This document shows, in pieces, positions 14,241 through 35,039 of a stretch of 64,000 nt of DNA. How positions within the stretch are numbered: position 1 is the stretch's first letter; the number at the start of each line of letters is the position of its first letter. The translations under genes and the position numbers were made by a program. Origin of the DNA: Dugong dugon (Eukaryota > Chordata > Mammalia > Sirenia > Dugongidae); the NCBI GenBank assembly GCA_030035585.1, contig CM057475.1, positions 5,775,501 through 5,839,500 on the forward strand, in the 5' to 3' direction. A model generated the notes under the pieces. That model searched no databases. It was not told the DNA's origin and saw nothing but the letters and a program-made list of their open reading frames with translations.

Positions 14241-14914
14241 CAGTTTGATTATTCATGGGAATGTCAGTTGTACATTATAATCTTTATATTCTGATATAAT
14301 ATTTAAGCAGAGTAAAAGTCCTTCTTTCTGTAAAGGTCTTATAAAATGTGAGTCTAAAGTCATGAGACTGACTGTCTTGTGAGACTTATGGAACTAAGGT
14401 TGAAAAACACACTTGTGAAGATAAAAAGCAGAATGAAACTTGACTTTCATTGACTTTAATTTTCTATTCGAAAGAATCGATTTAATTGTGAAGATATTGA
14501 TAAAGTTTTAGATCCCAGCTGTTTTCCCAAATGAGTACTCTCTCTCTTGTCTGCTCAAACAAAAATATTGTAAGGACTCTTCTTGGCGAATGAATATCAT
14601 TTTTCTCGCTCTCTTTCTCTGTCTCTGTTCTTCTTTCTTCACTTAAGAATTGTCTTTATAACATCTGTGAATAGAATGTGAGTTTTCTTCCCTAATATCA
14701 GGGGGAAGTCATCAGAAAGTTATTATAATAGATTCTCCTCTTTCTTAGCACTTTATGCATATGTCCTCCCCCACCCATCTCCGGCCTGTGAGAGTTGGGC
14801 GGTGTGGGCAGTGACGGAGCGGGAAGGTACTGTGAGAGAGCAGGGTCACACTTGTGGCTGCCATACTCTGTCTTCAAAGTTGAGTAGTGCACTTGTTCTA
14901 TTTCACTTTTTAAA
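14241..14914. other. intronic DNA, no gene seen
   Basis: Unique-looking sequence with a pyrimidine-rich stretch near 14540-14650. The minus-strand open frame at 14698-15024 runs into L1 and has no family resemblance. Confidence 0.45.
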
Positions 14915-17115
14915 TGTAGTTTTTTTAAAAGAACTTTTTGTTTTGCAGAAATAGTACCAAGAATGCCTGTATACACCTTACCCAGCTTTACCTTATATTC
15001 ACATCTTATATAACCATAGTACAATTATCAAAACTAGGATGTTAATGTTGGTACAAAACTATTAACTACTTATTTACTTATTTCAGTTCAGCCAATTTTC
15101 TACTGGCCTTTTTCTGTCCCGTAAAATGATGTTATTTCCTTCTCAGTGAATCAAGGGATATGTCTTGTTAGTGGTGAGCACCTGGTTAAGACGGTGTCTG
15201 CCAGTTTTTCCCCTCTAACATTACTACCTTCCCTTTGGGGTTAGTAAGTGTCTTGAGGGAGAGACTTTGGCATTATGCAAATCCTGTTTTGCCTCACATC
15301 TCCCTCACCCACCTCCACTAAATTTAGCATCCACTGTTGGGTCTTATCTGTAACAGTTATTACTTTGATGTTTACCTATTATGATTTTTCTGTTTCCCTC
15401 TTTCCATCTACATTTATTGATTGGAATTCTACTGTAAGGAAGAAGGTCTCCAATCCAACCATTTTTTATATTATTATGGACTCAGAGATATTTATTTCAT
15501 TCTATGAGTCACAATTTAATACTATCATTATTTATTATTTCCTAATAATATTATAATTAATTATATTCACAGTGGCATACAGCCATCACCAACATTTATT
15601 TCCAAAACTTTATCACCCAAAATAGAGATTCAGTATCCATTAAGCAATAACAGCCCAATCCCTTCTCCCCAGTGCCTCTGTCAACCTCTGATCTACTTTC
15701 TGTCTCTCATTTGCTTGTTCTAAATATTTTATATGGAGCCCTGTTGGCGTAGTGGTAAGAGCTCGGCTGCTAACCAACAAAAAGTCGGCGGTTCAAATCC
15801 ACCAGCCGCTTCTTGGAAACCCTATGGAGCAGTTCTGCTCTGTCCTATAGGGTTGCTGTGAGTTGGAGCTGACTCATCAGCGCCTAAAACAACAACAAAT
15901 ATTTCGTGTAAGTGTAATCTGTAATATTTCACCTTTACATCTGTCTTCTTTCACGTAGCATAATGTTTTCAAGGTTCATCCACGTTATAGCATGTATCAG
16001 AACCTCACTTCTGTTTACGGCTGAATAATATTCCATTGCATTTATACATCACATTTTGTTATCCATTCATCTGTTGATGGGTACTTGAATTGTTTCCACC
16101 TTTTGACTATTGTGAATAATGTTGCAGTAAACAATGGTGTACAAGTATCTCTTTGAATACCTGCTTTCAAGTCTTTTGGGTATAACTCTAGGAATGGAAT
16201 TGCTGTAATTCCGTGTTTAACTTTTTGAGGAACCACCAAACAGTTTTCCACAGTGGCTGCACCATTTTACAGTCCTGCCAGCAATGGATGAGGGTTCCAG
16301 TTCTCTATGTCCTTGCCAAGACTTGTTAATGTGTGTCTTTTTCATTTTAGCCACCCTCGTAGGTGTGAAATGGTACCCCTTTCTGGGTTTTATTTGCATT
16401 TCCCTAATGATTAATGACTTCGAGCATCTTTTCATGTGTTTATTGGCCATTTGTATATCTTCTTTGGAGAAATGTCTATTTAAGTCTTTTGCCTGTTTTT
16501 AAATTGTGTGGTTTTATCTTTTTGTTGTTAAGTTGTAGGAGTTCTTTATATATGCTGGATATTAAACCCTTATCAGATATATGAGTTCTAAATATTGCTT
16601 TCCATTCTGAAGACTGTTTCTTCACTCTCTTGATAATGTCCTTTGATGAACAGAAGTTGTTCATTTTGACAAAGTGCAGTTTACTTGTTTTGTCTTTTGT
16701 TGTTCATGCTTTTGGTATCGTATCTAAGAGTTCATTGCCCAATGCAAAGTCCTGAAGATTTACCTTTATATTTCATTCTGAAGTTTTATGTCTTACATTT
16801 AGGTCATTGATCTATTTTAAGTTTATTTTCTTATATGGTGTGAGGTAGGGGTCCAACTTCATTCTTCTGCCTGTGGAAATTCGGTTGTCCAAGCACCATT
16901 TGTTGACAAGACTGTTCTTTCCCCATTAAATGAACTTGACACTTTTGTCAAAAGTCAGTTGGCCATAGATATATGGATCTCTTTCTAGATTCTCAGTTCA
17001 ATTCCTTTAATCTATGTGTCTGTCCACCCTGTTTTAATTACTGTTGCTTTGTAGTAAGTTTTGAAATCTGGAAATGTGAGTCCTCCTACTTTGTTATTCT
17101 TGTAATTTGGTTTTG
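14915..17115 (-). mobile_element. L1 LINE 3' portion, antisense
   Basis: The L1 3' UTR (14915-15730) is followed by the reversed end of ORF2 (15930-17115). It has the familiar GAATAATATTCCATTGCATT, TTGATGGGTACTTGAATTG and CAGTTTTCCACAGTGGCTGC stretches. It is disrupted by stops and by the SINE at 15735-15892. Confidence 0.85.
15735..15892 (+). mobile_element. AfroSINE with intact A and B boxes and (ACA)n tail
   Basis: The copy starts GGAGCCCTGTTGGCGTAGTGG. The A-box match is TGGCGTAGTGG, the B-box match is GGTTCAAATCC, and the tail is AAAACAACAACAAAT. It is the short subfamily without the GGGAGAAAGATG block. A short duplication, AAATATTT, probably flanks it. Confidence 0.9.
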
Positions 17116-17764
17116 AGGATGGAATCCCACAGACTTTTTGAATCTTTTTCAAGAGTAGCTGTTTCCTTCCTAAATACACCTCCATAGACATCATTATCAT
17201 TGCCCCCACTTCACCTATTACTTCCATTCCTTTTCTGTTCAGCATGTATAAGAAATAAAAGTCAACAGAGAGTTCTCTGATAACTGGGAGACTGCAGTGC
17301 TCACAGACTTCTTTTCTTAACAATAAAATGAACCCACAGGTTTGGGATGCTTGGTAGATAGACGCCAAGAAATCTTGGCAAGTCCTGATGTTGGTGGCTT
17401 CCCAATTTCTGCTTCTAGTTACTAGAATTTATATTAATTTTAGTATATGCTTTAATTTTAAAACATCTGTGTTTTTCAGCTACAATTCTGGCAGGAGAAT
17501 GCTGGGACTTCTTGGTAATTGTGCTTTTATCTTTTTCATTGTGCTATTGTAATTTATCCTGAAGACATAAGCTAATTGGCTCTGAGGTCAGCATGTTAGG
17601 CTGATAGGAAAAGAGCCCATGCCATTTTTACTAATGAAGGGAATATGAATTAGAACCATGCAAGCATTTTATGTAAATGAACATTAATTTTTTTTGCTGG
17701 TATTATGTAATGCCTTGGTCCAGCCCAAGCACCTCTGCTTACTCAGCATTATCTGAATTTTTTT
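17116..17764. other. intronic DNA, no gene seen
   Basis: Unique-looking sequence. The minus-strand open frame at 17012-17368 begins outside L1 and reads into L1 ORF2. Confidence 0.45.
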
Positions 17765-18045
17765 TTAACATGAGAATTAATAACAATAGCTAATATCTAT
17801 TAAGCATTTACCATGTGCCAGTCACTGTGCTAAATCATTTTTTACTTAATCCTTATATCAACTTTATGCATTAGGCATTATTATTATTCTCATTTTCTAG
17901 ATGAGGAGACAGAGGTTTAGAGAAGGTAGGTAACTTCACCAGATTAACGGAGTTAGTAACTGGTGGAATTGGGATTCAAACTCAGGATATAGTCTGCCTC
18001 TAGAGTCTGTGTCCTTTCATGAGTGTGCTATACAGCTTCCCTTTG
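17765..18045 (-). repeat. MIR
   Basis: GCATTTACCATGTGCCAGTC...CATTTTCTAGATGAGGAGAC...GAGAAGGTAGGTAACTTCACC...GGATTCAAACTCAGG is a nearly full antisense MIR. Confidence 0.85.
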
Positions 18046-24954
<6,909 letters not shown>

Positions 24955-25742
24955 TAATTTATTTTTAATTTTATTTATTTTGTTGTTGTTGAAACTATAC
25001 ACAGCAAAACATACACCAATTCAGCAGTTTCTACATGTACCATTTAGTGACACTGATTACATTCTTCGAGTTGTGCAACCATTCTCACCCTCGTTTTCTG
25101 AGTTGTTCCTCCTCCATTAACATAAATTCATTGCCCTCTAAGGTTCCTATCTAATCTTTCAATTTGATCCCATATAGATAGTTCTTAAAAGGGCATAATG
25201 CTCAAGGCAGACATTCTTTACTAGTTAAGTTAAACTATTGTTTGGTTTTAAGAAGACTTCAAGGGATATTTTTATCTCAGGGCAATAGTTTCAGGGGTTC
25301 ATCCAGCTTCCATGTCTCCAGAAGGTCTGGAGTCCATGAGAATTTGAAATTCTGTTTGCATTTTCCCCGTTTTGATTCTATGGAAGAATCTTTGATGAAA
25401 TGTTCGGTAATGGTAGCTGGGCACCATCCAGTTATTCTGGTCTCATGGCAAAGGAGGCAGTTGTTCATGGTGGCAATTAGCCACACATTCCATATCTTCT
25501 TTCTATTCCTGACTCACCTTCTTCCTCTGTTGCTCCAGGTCGATAGAGACCAATTGTTGTGCCTTGGATGGCTGCTTACTGCCTTTTAAAATCCCAGACA
25601 CTACACAACAAACTAGGAGGTAGAACAGAAGTGCTGAACATGTTATTTGGCCGGTTAACTGGGATGTCCCATGAGACCATGACTCTAAACCTCCAAACCA
25701 AGAAACGAAATCCCAGGAGGCTTTTGGTTGTACATAAGCAGC
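24955..25742 (-). mobile_element. afrotherian LINE 3' end (RTE/BovB class inferred)
   Basis: On the minus strand it ends in TGTGTATAGTTTCAACAACA and an A/T-rich tail. It contains the ATAATGCTCAAGGCAGACATTC, TTTCAGGGGTTCATCCAGC and GGGATGTCCCATGAGACC blocks. Parts recur at 45420-45660 and 49702-50025. It abuts the 3' end of the next L1. Confidence 0.75.
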
Positions 25743-26294
25743 CTCAGCAGCTACTCTTTTTTTTTGTCATTGTTGTAGATATATCTATCATACAACTTTG
25801 GCCTATTCATCTTTTTACAAGTGAACAAATTTTTGAATGCAATTACACTATTCGGCTGTGCAACCCTACCCTTAATCAAAGCAATATTTCCTTCACCATT
25901 AACCTACCCTTTCCCCCTCCCTCCCGTCCCTGGTAACCATTGACAAACTTTGTTCTCTGTACATTTGCCTTTTTTATATAAGTGAGGTCATACAGTATTT
26001 GTCCTTTGTGATTGACTTATTTCATTCACTGTGTCTTCCAGCTCCATCTGTATTATAGCATATATCAAGACTTCATTTCTCCTACTGGCTGAGTAGTATT
26101 CCATTGTATGTATGTACCACATTTTGTTTATCCATCCGTACATCTGTTGATGGGAATTGAGGTTGTTTCTACCTTTTAGCTATTGTGAATAGTATTGCAG
26201 TGAACACCGGTGTGCAAGTATCTGTTTGAGTTTCTGCTTTCAAGTCTTTTGGGTGTATACCTAGGAGTGGAATTCCTGGGTCATATAGTAGTTC

Positions 26295-26510
26295 TTGGAG
26301 CCCTGGTGGCACAGTTGTTAAGAGCTCCGCTGCTAACCAAAATGTTGGCAGCTCAAATCCACCAGCCCTTCTTGGAAACCCTATGGGGCAGTTCTACTCT
26401 GTCCTATAGGGTTGCTATGAGTCGGGATCAACTCGATGGCAGTGGGTTTAGTTTTTTTCAATAGGGTCACTAAACACTATAAGTTAGAATCAACTCGACA
26501 GCAGTGGATT
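26295..26510 (+). mobile_element. AfroSINE with extra partial 3' end, in L1
   Basis: The copy starts GGAGCCCTGGTGGCACAG and ends CAACTCGATGGCAGTGGG. A second piece of SINE 3' end, TAGAATCAACTCGACAGCAG, follows at about 26485. GTAGTTCT flanks both sides. Confidence 0.85.
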
Positions 26511-26725
26511 ATGGTAGTTCTATCTTTAGTCTTCTGTGGTGTTGCCACAGTGTTTTCTACAAAGGCTGTACCATTTTGCATTCCCACCAGCAATGGGTAA
26601 GGGTTCTAATTTCCCCATATCCTTGCCAACATTTGTTATTTTCTGTTTTATTTTTATTTTTTCCTAGTGAGAGTGAAATAGTATCTCATTGTGGTTTTGA
26701 TTTGCATCTCTCTGATGGCTAATGA

Positions 26726-26928
26726 AAGAGCCTTGGTGGCGCAGTGGTTAAAGTTCACTGCTGCTAACTCTAAGGTCCGCAGTTTGAACCCACCACCTGC
26801 TGCTTGGGAGAAATCTGTGCAGCTTCTGTAAAGATTTATAGCCTTAGAAACCCTATGGAGCAGTTCTGCTCTGTTCTATAGGGTTGCTATGAGTTGGAAT
26901 TGACTTGATGGTAATGAGTTTATTTTTT
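26726..26928 (+). mobile_element. AfroSINE with perfect 11-bp target duplication, in L1
   Basis: The copy starts AAGAGCCTTGGTGGCGCAGTG and has the middle GGGAGAAATCTGTGCAGC. The duplication ATGGCTAATGA lies at 26715-26725 and 26929-26939. It is the long subfamily. Confidence 0.93.
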
Positions 26929-29900
26929 ATGGCTAATGACACTGAGCATCTTTTCATGTGTTTGGTAGTCATTTGAATGTCCTCTTTGGTGAAGTGTCTG
27001 TTTAAGTCCTTTGCCCATTTTATGATTGGGTTATTTGTCTTTTTGTTTTTAAGTTTCGAAGTTTTATATATATTTTGGTTTTTAGGTTCTTGTCTGATAT
27101 GTGGTTTCTGAAGATACTCTCCCAGTCGGCAGCTTGTCTTTTCACTTTTTTGGTAAAGTCTTATGATGAACAAAAATTTTTATGAGGTCCCATTTATTTA
27201 TTTTGTCTTTTGCTGTTTGTACTTTTATTATTATATTAGATAATCCATTGTTAAAAGCTAGATGTGACAGGGTTGCCCCTGCTCTTCTAAGAATTTTATG
27301 GTTTTAGTTTGCACATTTAGGTCCTTAATCCGTTCATTTTTCTACATGTGGAAATCCAATTTTCCCAGCACCATTTATTGAAGAGACTCTTCTTTCCCAT
27401 TCAGATGAGCTTAGCACTCTTGTGTGTGGGTTTATTTCTGGACTCTCAATTCTGTTCCATTGGTCTCTGTGTCTGTTGTTATTACCAGTACCAGGATGTG
27501 TAGTATGTTTTATAATCAAGAAGTGTTAATCCTCCTATTTTGTTCTTCTCTTTCAACATTGCTTTAGCTATTTAGAGCCTCTTGGCATTCCATATAAAGT
27601 TGAGGATTGGTTTTTGTAATTCTGTAAAGAAAGCTACTGGGATTTTGATCAGGGTTGTGTTGAATCTATAGATTGCTTTCGGTAGTACTGACATCTTAAT
27701 GATATTAAGTTTTTCCAATCCATGAATATGAAATACCTTTCCATTTATTTAAGTCTTCTTTAATGTCTTTCAACAGTGTTTTATAATTTTCATTGTATAA
27801 GTCCTTCACATCCCTGGTTGTATTTATTCCTAGGTATTTTATTATCTTTGATGTTATTGTAAATGAAATTGTTTCCCTAATTTTTTTTTTTTTTTTCAGA
27901 TTTCTCTTTGCCGGTGTATAGAAACCCAACTGATTTTTGGTTGTTGACCTTGTACCCTGCAACATTTTTAAATTCCTCTATTCGCTCTAGAAGTTTTCTT
28001 ATGAACGCTTGGATTTTCTGTATATGGGATCATATCATTTACAAATAGAGATAATTTTACTTCTTCTTTTCCAGTCTAGATAACTTTTACTTCTTTTTCT
28101 TGTCTTATTGCTTGGGCTAGGACTTCTAATACAATATTGAGTAGAAGTGATGAGAGCAGGCCTTCTTGTCCTGTTCCCGATTTCAGAGGGAAAGTGCTCA
28201 GTCTTTCTCCATTACTATAATGTTGAGTGTTGACTTTTTGTATATGCCTTGAATCATATTGAGGAATTTCCCTTCTATTCCAGTCTTCTTTAGGGTTTTC
28301 ATCAAGAAAGGGGTATTGGATTTTATCAAATGGTTTTTCTGCCTCCATATAGATGATTATGTTGTTCCTTTCCTTTGTTCTATTGCTGTGGTATATTATG
28401 TTGATTGATTTTCTAATGTGGAACCATCCCTGCATTCCTGGGATAAATCACACTTGGTCATGGAGTATGACTCTTTTAATATGCTGTTGGATTCTGTTTA
28501 CTAGTATTTTAGTGAGGATTTTTGCATCTATATTGATAAGAGTTATTGGCCTGTAATTTTCTTTTCTTGTGTTTTTGGTTTGAGTATCAGAGTTATGTGT
28601 GCTTCATAGAATGAATTAGAGAGTAGTCCTTCCTTCTGTCTTTTGGAAGAATTTAAACAGTATTGGTGTCATTTCTTCTATAAATGTTTGGTAGAATTCC
28701 TTAGTGAAGCCATCTGGTCCAGGACTGTTTTTTTGTTGAATGGTTTTTGATTACTGATTCGATCTTTTGTTATGGATCTGTTGATACTTTCTATTTCCAC
28801 TTGATTCAGTTTGAGTAGGTTGTATGCTTCTAAGAATTTGTCCATTTCATCTAGGTTATCTGCTTTGTTGCCATGCAGTTGTTCATAATATTCTGTCATA
28901 ATTCTGTTTATTTCTGTCAGGTCAGTTGTAACGTTCCCTCTTTTCTTATTTTGGTGATTTGTGTCTTTTCTCTTCTTTGTCAGTCTGGCTAAATGTTTGT
29001 CAATTTTATTGATCTTTTCAAAGAACCAACTTCTGGTTTTATTGATTCTCTCTGTTTTTTCTGTTTTCAGTTTTATTTATTTCTGCTCTGCTCTTTGTCA
29101 TTTCCTTTCTTCCGGTAGATTTAAGCTTAGTTTGCTCTCTTTCTAGTTCGTGGAGTGGTCGAGTTAGGCTGTTGATTTGAGATCTTTTCTTTCTTCATGT
29201 AGGCATTTATTGCTGTCAGTTTCCCTCTGAGTACTGTCTTCGCTGCATCCCATAAGTTTTGATACATTGGGCTTTCATTTTTATTTGACTGTAGCAAATT
29301 TGTGATTTCTCTTTTGATTTCTTCCTTGACGCATTGGTAGGTTAGTAGTGTGTTGTTTAATTTTCATATGTTTGTGTATCTTCCGGGGTTTTTTTATGAT
29401 ATTGATTTCTAGCTTCACTTCGTTGTGGTCAGAGAAAATACTTTATGTGATTTCAATCTTTTTAAATTTATGAAGACTTGCTTTGTAACCTAACATATGG
29501 TCTGCCCTGGAGAATGATCCCTGTTTACTGGAGTAGAATATATATTGTGCTATTTTGGGGTAGAGTGTTCTATGTATGTCTGTTAAGTCTAGTTGGCTTA
29601 TAGTGTCATTCAAATCCTCTGTTTCCTTGTTGGTATTCTTTTCAGATGTCCTGTCCAACATTGAAGGTGGTATATTGAAGTCGCCAATTATTACTGTAGC
29701 ACTGTCTTTCTCCCTTCAATTCTATCAGTGTTTGCTTTATATATTTAGGTGCCCTGATGTTGGATGCATATATATTTAATATTGTTAAATCTTCTTGATT
29801 AATTTACCCTTTTATCACTGTCACCATCTTCATCTCTTGTAACAGATTTTGTTTGAATGTCTGTTTTGTCTGATATTAAGATTGGCACCCCAGCAGTCTT

Positions 29901-30524
29901 TTGGTTATTATTTGCATGGAATATTTTTCCCATCCTTTAACTTTGAATCTATATGTGTCCTTGGGTTTAAGGTTATGTCTCTTGTAAATAGCAAATAGTT
30001 GTTTTTATCCATTCTGCCACTCTCTGCCTTTTGATTGGAGCATTTAGTCCATTTACATTCACTGTCATTACTGATAAGAAGTGACTTATTTGTGCCATTT
30101 TCTTGTTTGTTTTTTGTGTGTCTCTTTTCTTTGTCCTTCACAACTGCTTGATTTTATGTTTTGTTTCATAGTGGACTTTTTTGGTTCCCTTCTCCTTTTC
30201 TTTTGTGTATTTTATAATATATTTTCATGGTGTTTACCATGAATATTACACTTAACAACTTGATTCTTAACATTCTAGGGTAAGTTGGTACTAACTTAAC
30301 TTAATAACAAGAGAAATGCTATTTCTGTACTATTCCTCTCCCTCCTTTTGTTGTTGTCATCACTAATTGTGTCTTTATATTTGATGTGTCCTGTAACATA
30401 ATTTTATCCCTGCTTTTTATATATTTGTTATTTAAAAAATGAAGGACAAAACATTCCAGATTTAGTAAGCATGAATACCTTATTACTTATTACCTTATAC
30501 TTGTCCATGCATTTCCCTTTATTA

Positions 30525-30652
30525 GGGATCATTCTTTTTACCTATGGCTTTGAATTACTTTTTCCCTTCTATCTACAGAGCTCCTGTTGGGATCATTCTT
30601 TTTACCTATGGCTTTGAATTACTTTTTCCCTTCTGTCTACAGAGCTCCCGTT
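30525..30652. repeat. 64-bp tandem duplication inside L1
   Basis: Copies at 30525-30588 and 30589-30652 start GGGATCATTCTTTTTACC and differ at only a few bases (CTATCTAC against CTGTCTAC, and CTCCTG against CTCCCG). Confidence 0.9.
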
Positions 30653-32945
30653 AGTATTTTTTGTAGGGCTGGACTGGTGGATATGAACTCTCTCAGCCCC
30701 TGTTTGGGAATGTTTTAATGTCACCCTCATTCTTGCAGGATAGTTTTGCTGGGTATAGTGTTCTTGGTTGACAGTGTTTTTTTCTTCAGCACTTTAAACA
30801 TGTCATTCCATTTCCTTCTGGCCTCCAGTGTTTCTGAGAAGAAATTGGCACTTAATCTTATTGGGGATTCTTCGCATGTGACTGTTTGCTTCTCTCTCTC
30901 TGCATTCGGGATTCTCTCTTTATCTTTACTTTTTGAGCCTAACTGTGATGTGCCTTGGTGAAGATTTCTTTGAGTTTATCCTGCTTGGGGTCTTTGAGTT
31001 TCTTGGATTTGTAGATTCATGTCCTTTGTTAGATTGGACTTTTCTGTCATTATTTCTTCAAGTATTCTTTCTGTCCTTTTCTCTCTCATCTCTTTCCTGA
31101 ATTCCCATGATGCATATTAGGTCTCTTGTTGTTGTCCCATAATTCCATTAAACTGTGTTCTTGTTACTTCTCAGTATCTGTAATTTTAACTGTCTTATCC
31201 TCTTATTCAATGATTCTTTCTTCTGTCTGATTAAACCTGTTGGTAAGTTTTGTGTTGTGTTTCTCATTTCAGTTATTGTCCCTTTCAGTTGCAATATTTC
31301 TTTTTTTAGATCCTTATTTTATTCTTTGTAGTTTTCGTCATTTAGCTCTTTGTCTACGTTTTCCCTTAGTTCTTTAATTATATTTAATGTTGCTGTGTTA
31401 TATTCTTCCATTGTTTTCATTATTTTGTCATCCCTAGATGTGCTTTCACTCTCTTTCTCGTGTTCATTTGAATGGGCCATTGTGTCTCTGTTCTTTGTGT
31501 GTCTTATGATTTTTTGTTGGGGCATTAGAATTTTCATGGGTGTTAACTTAGTCAGTTTTCCCCAGTGTTTGGTATTTTTGCCCATACTAGTTTCTGCAAA
31601 AAACTCTTAGGTGGGGAAAGCCTTCAACCTTTGCTTACCATTTCTTCTTCTTCTCTGTGATAGCTCCTTCTCTCTCCTTGGTTTAATTAGGATTTGAAAG
31701 TTCCAGATCTCCATTTTCAACTTGCAATCTGTCCCAAACACATCAGAGAACACACTGTGGTCCGTCTCTACTATTGGGCCTTATACCACTCAGGCAAGAT
31801 ATCATGTACTAATCAATCTGTCCACAGGTTGCAGTCCTCTCTCTGTGGTTATTACTCTCTTCTCTTGTCTGTTTCTGCAACCACATTTTTAGTCAGAAAA
31901 CCTGCACCCAGTGAGTCCCCTTCAGGGCTGGCTATTGCCCTCTGATTTTGCCTGAGGCTTCCTTCCCTGCTTTGTGGGAGCTCCTTACATCTGAACTGGC
32001 ATTCAGGGGAAGCACAGGCAGACTTTCCTCCATTTCAGCAGGACTGTTACTCCCCAGAAGGACCTCTGAGAGATCTGTGGTGTTGATTTCGGAGCCCCAG
32101 TGTCCCTGTGGTGGAGCAGTCTCCACTTAGGTAACCCACCTCCTGATTCCACTTGAAGGAACCTTCTGTAGTAGTTCATATCAGTCCAGCAGTCAACTGT
32201 TACCAGTTGGGGGAGGGGTTTCCACACTCCAAATGGACCCCCAGGGAAGTCTGCCTTGTTACTGTCAGAGCCCGCTCCATAGTATGTTGGCTGTGGGTGT
32301 AGCCGCCAGTCAAAATGCCTATTTCCTAGCACACAGCAGCCTCAGTCAGCAGTCCTCAGCACCACCTGGAAGGGGGAACAGAGAGACCGAAACTGATCCC
32401 CAGGGAGGTCTGTCCCTTGGTTTCAGAAGCCTGAGCTATGGGGTGTGCAGGGAGGCTAGCAGAGTGCTAACTGTGAGAACAGCCTCCACTGCACCGGCTT
32501 TCTGTAGCAATTCCTGTAGGCTTACAGTCGACAGTGTCCAGGTCGGGGAGGTGCTGGCTCACTTCAGATGGACCCTTGAGGAGGTCTGCCTTGTTGATTC
32601 TAGAACAGAAGATTGGAGTTCTGTCTCTTTGTACAGGCAGGGGCTGTGGTGGTTAGGGAAGCAGGCTCCTTTTCTGGGGCCACTTCCCCCTGTTCACAAC
32701 AGCCGGCAGCCTGCATGGCTAGGGGGAGAGGCAGAGGCCATGGGAAAAGTGATTCCTACCGTATGCGATTCATTGTTTATTCGTTGGTTCTTGCCTGTCT
32801 GCAGTTCTCGCTGCTTTCCTCTGCTCCCTGATTCAGGGTCCCTCAAAGCTGAGTGCTGCTTCCTTGTTGTATTTCTTGTTATGTTTGTGGGGGAGGGTCA
32901 AAATGATGGTCTGTTTATACCGCCATCTTCCCAGAATTACAATCC

Positions 32946-33916
32946 ATACCATTTTTGAGTTGTTACTGTTTGTGAGTGAGAACAAAGAAGTGTGGACTCG
33001 TCCTTAGGAATGAAAGGGTTGCTAGTCGTTCATTGAGACTGTGCCACCATTATCACTAATAGTTTCTGACATATCTCTCTCTGCCTAAGAGCTTTCTTTT
33101 AAACAGAAGAAAACAGAAATGGCCTAATCTTTTTAGTTTTTTCTTGGATTTGAATCAAACAAATTGCTTCTGGACAGCTGATTTATTTGTTGTTTTTGCC
33201 ACTGGCTTAAAGAAATAAAATAAAATAAATTTAACAAAAAAAAAAAAAAATGGATCGTCTAAAATTATTTGCTGTTTCAATAGTATTTCATTTTGATCCT
33301 CTCAGGTCTGTTGCTCCTTGAAAGACATGTAATCTTTCTTCTCTAAACTCCTAGAACACAGTAATTCCTCCTTCTGGCTAAGGCATCTACTTATAAGTAG
33401 AGCAATTGCTTATTGTTTAAGCCCAAGATTTAGCTGTGTTAACTCCAAAGGACATGGCAATGATTTTCTTTTTTAATCTTAAACATTTTATTTTACTTTA
33501 AATCACGTAAATGTATATCCGTTTCACTAGTTTTTGGGTATAGGGTTAAGGCTTTTCTTTGAGAAGGAATCTACAGATTAGAATTCAGTTTTGTCTTAAT
33601 TGCATAACCTATACCAATTATGCATCTTTTTTTAAAAAATAAGGATTTTTTTTAAAGTGTATTCATTTTAGAAAACAACACCAAAAGTACTGGCAATCAA
33701 ATCCTACTGTGGTGCTGTTATTTATATAGTTTTATTTAGCAAGGACTTACTATTTTATTGAAGGGGGTTCTAATGTAAGGATAATATTATTTTAAATCAA
33801 TCTTCTGTTGTATTCCAACACTAGGCTTGGTATTTCTTGACTAGTTTTATAGCCATAGTTAGACCCATTCTTTTACTGAATATATATGATCTTTTTAAAA
33901 TTAAAACTTATTTTGA
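32946..33916. other. intronic DNA, no gene seen
   Basis: AT-rich sequence with a short A-run near 33235-33250. No exon is seen before the (TG)n(T)n tract. Confidence 0.45.

Positions 33917-35039
<1,123 letters not shown>

Larger units (their letters stand above)
25743..32945 (-). mobile_element. near full-length L1 LINE, antisense, inactive
   Basis: The order on the minus strand is as follows. The 5' end is GGGAAGATGGCGGTATAAAC (about 32930). A GC-richer 5' UTR spans 31620-32930. An ORF1 region lies near 31319-31585. ORF2 spans about 30000 to 26000, with reverse-transcriptase-like fragments at 28076-28435 and 27705-27965. The 3' UTR ends in a T-run at 25758-25766. Stops and frameshifts are spread throughout, so no protein is intact. 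Two AfroSINEs and a 64-bp tandem duplication are inside. Subtracting the SINEs leaves about 6.8 kb, a full L1. Confidence 0.85.

Noticed and set aside
15735..15800. tRNA-like sequence with A and B boxes
   Set aside because: It is the head of an AfroSINE. There is no closed acceptor stem, and the sequence continues into the SINE body.
28076..28435. Minus-strand reverse-transcriptase-like reading frame
   Set aside because: It is a decayed part of the L1 ORF2 at 25743-32945, not an independent gene.
32233..32958. 241-codon sense open frame, the longest in the window
   Set aside because: It lies in the GC-richer 5' UTR of the antisense L1 and reads the wrong strand of it. No recognisable domain, so treated as a by-product of composition.
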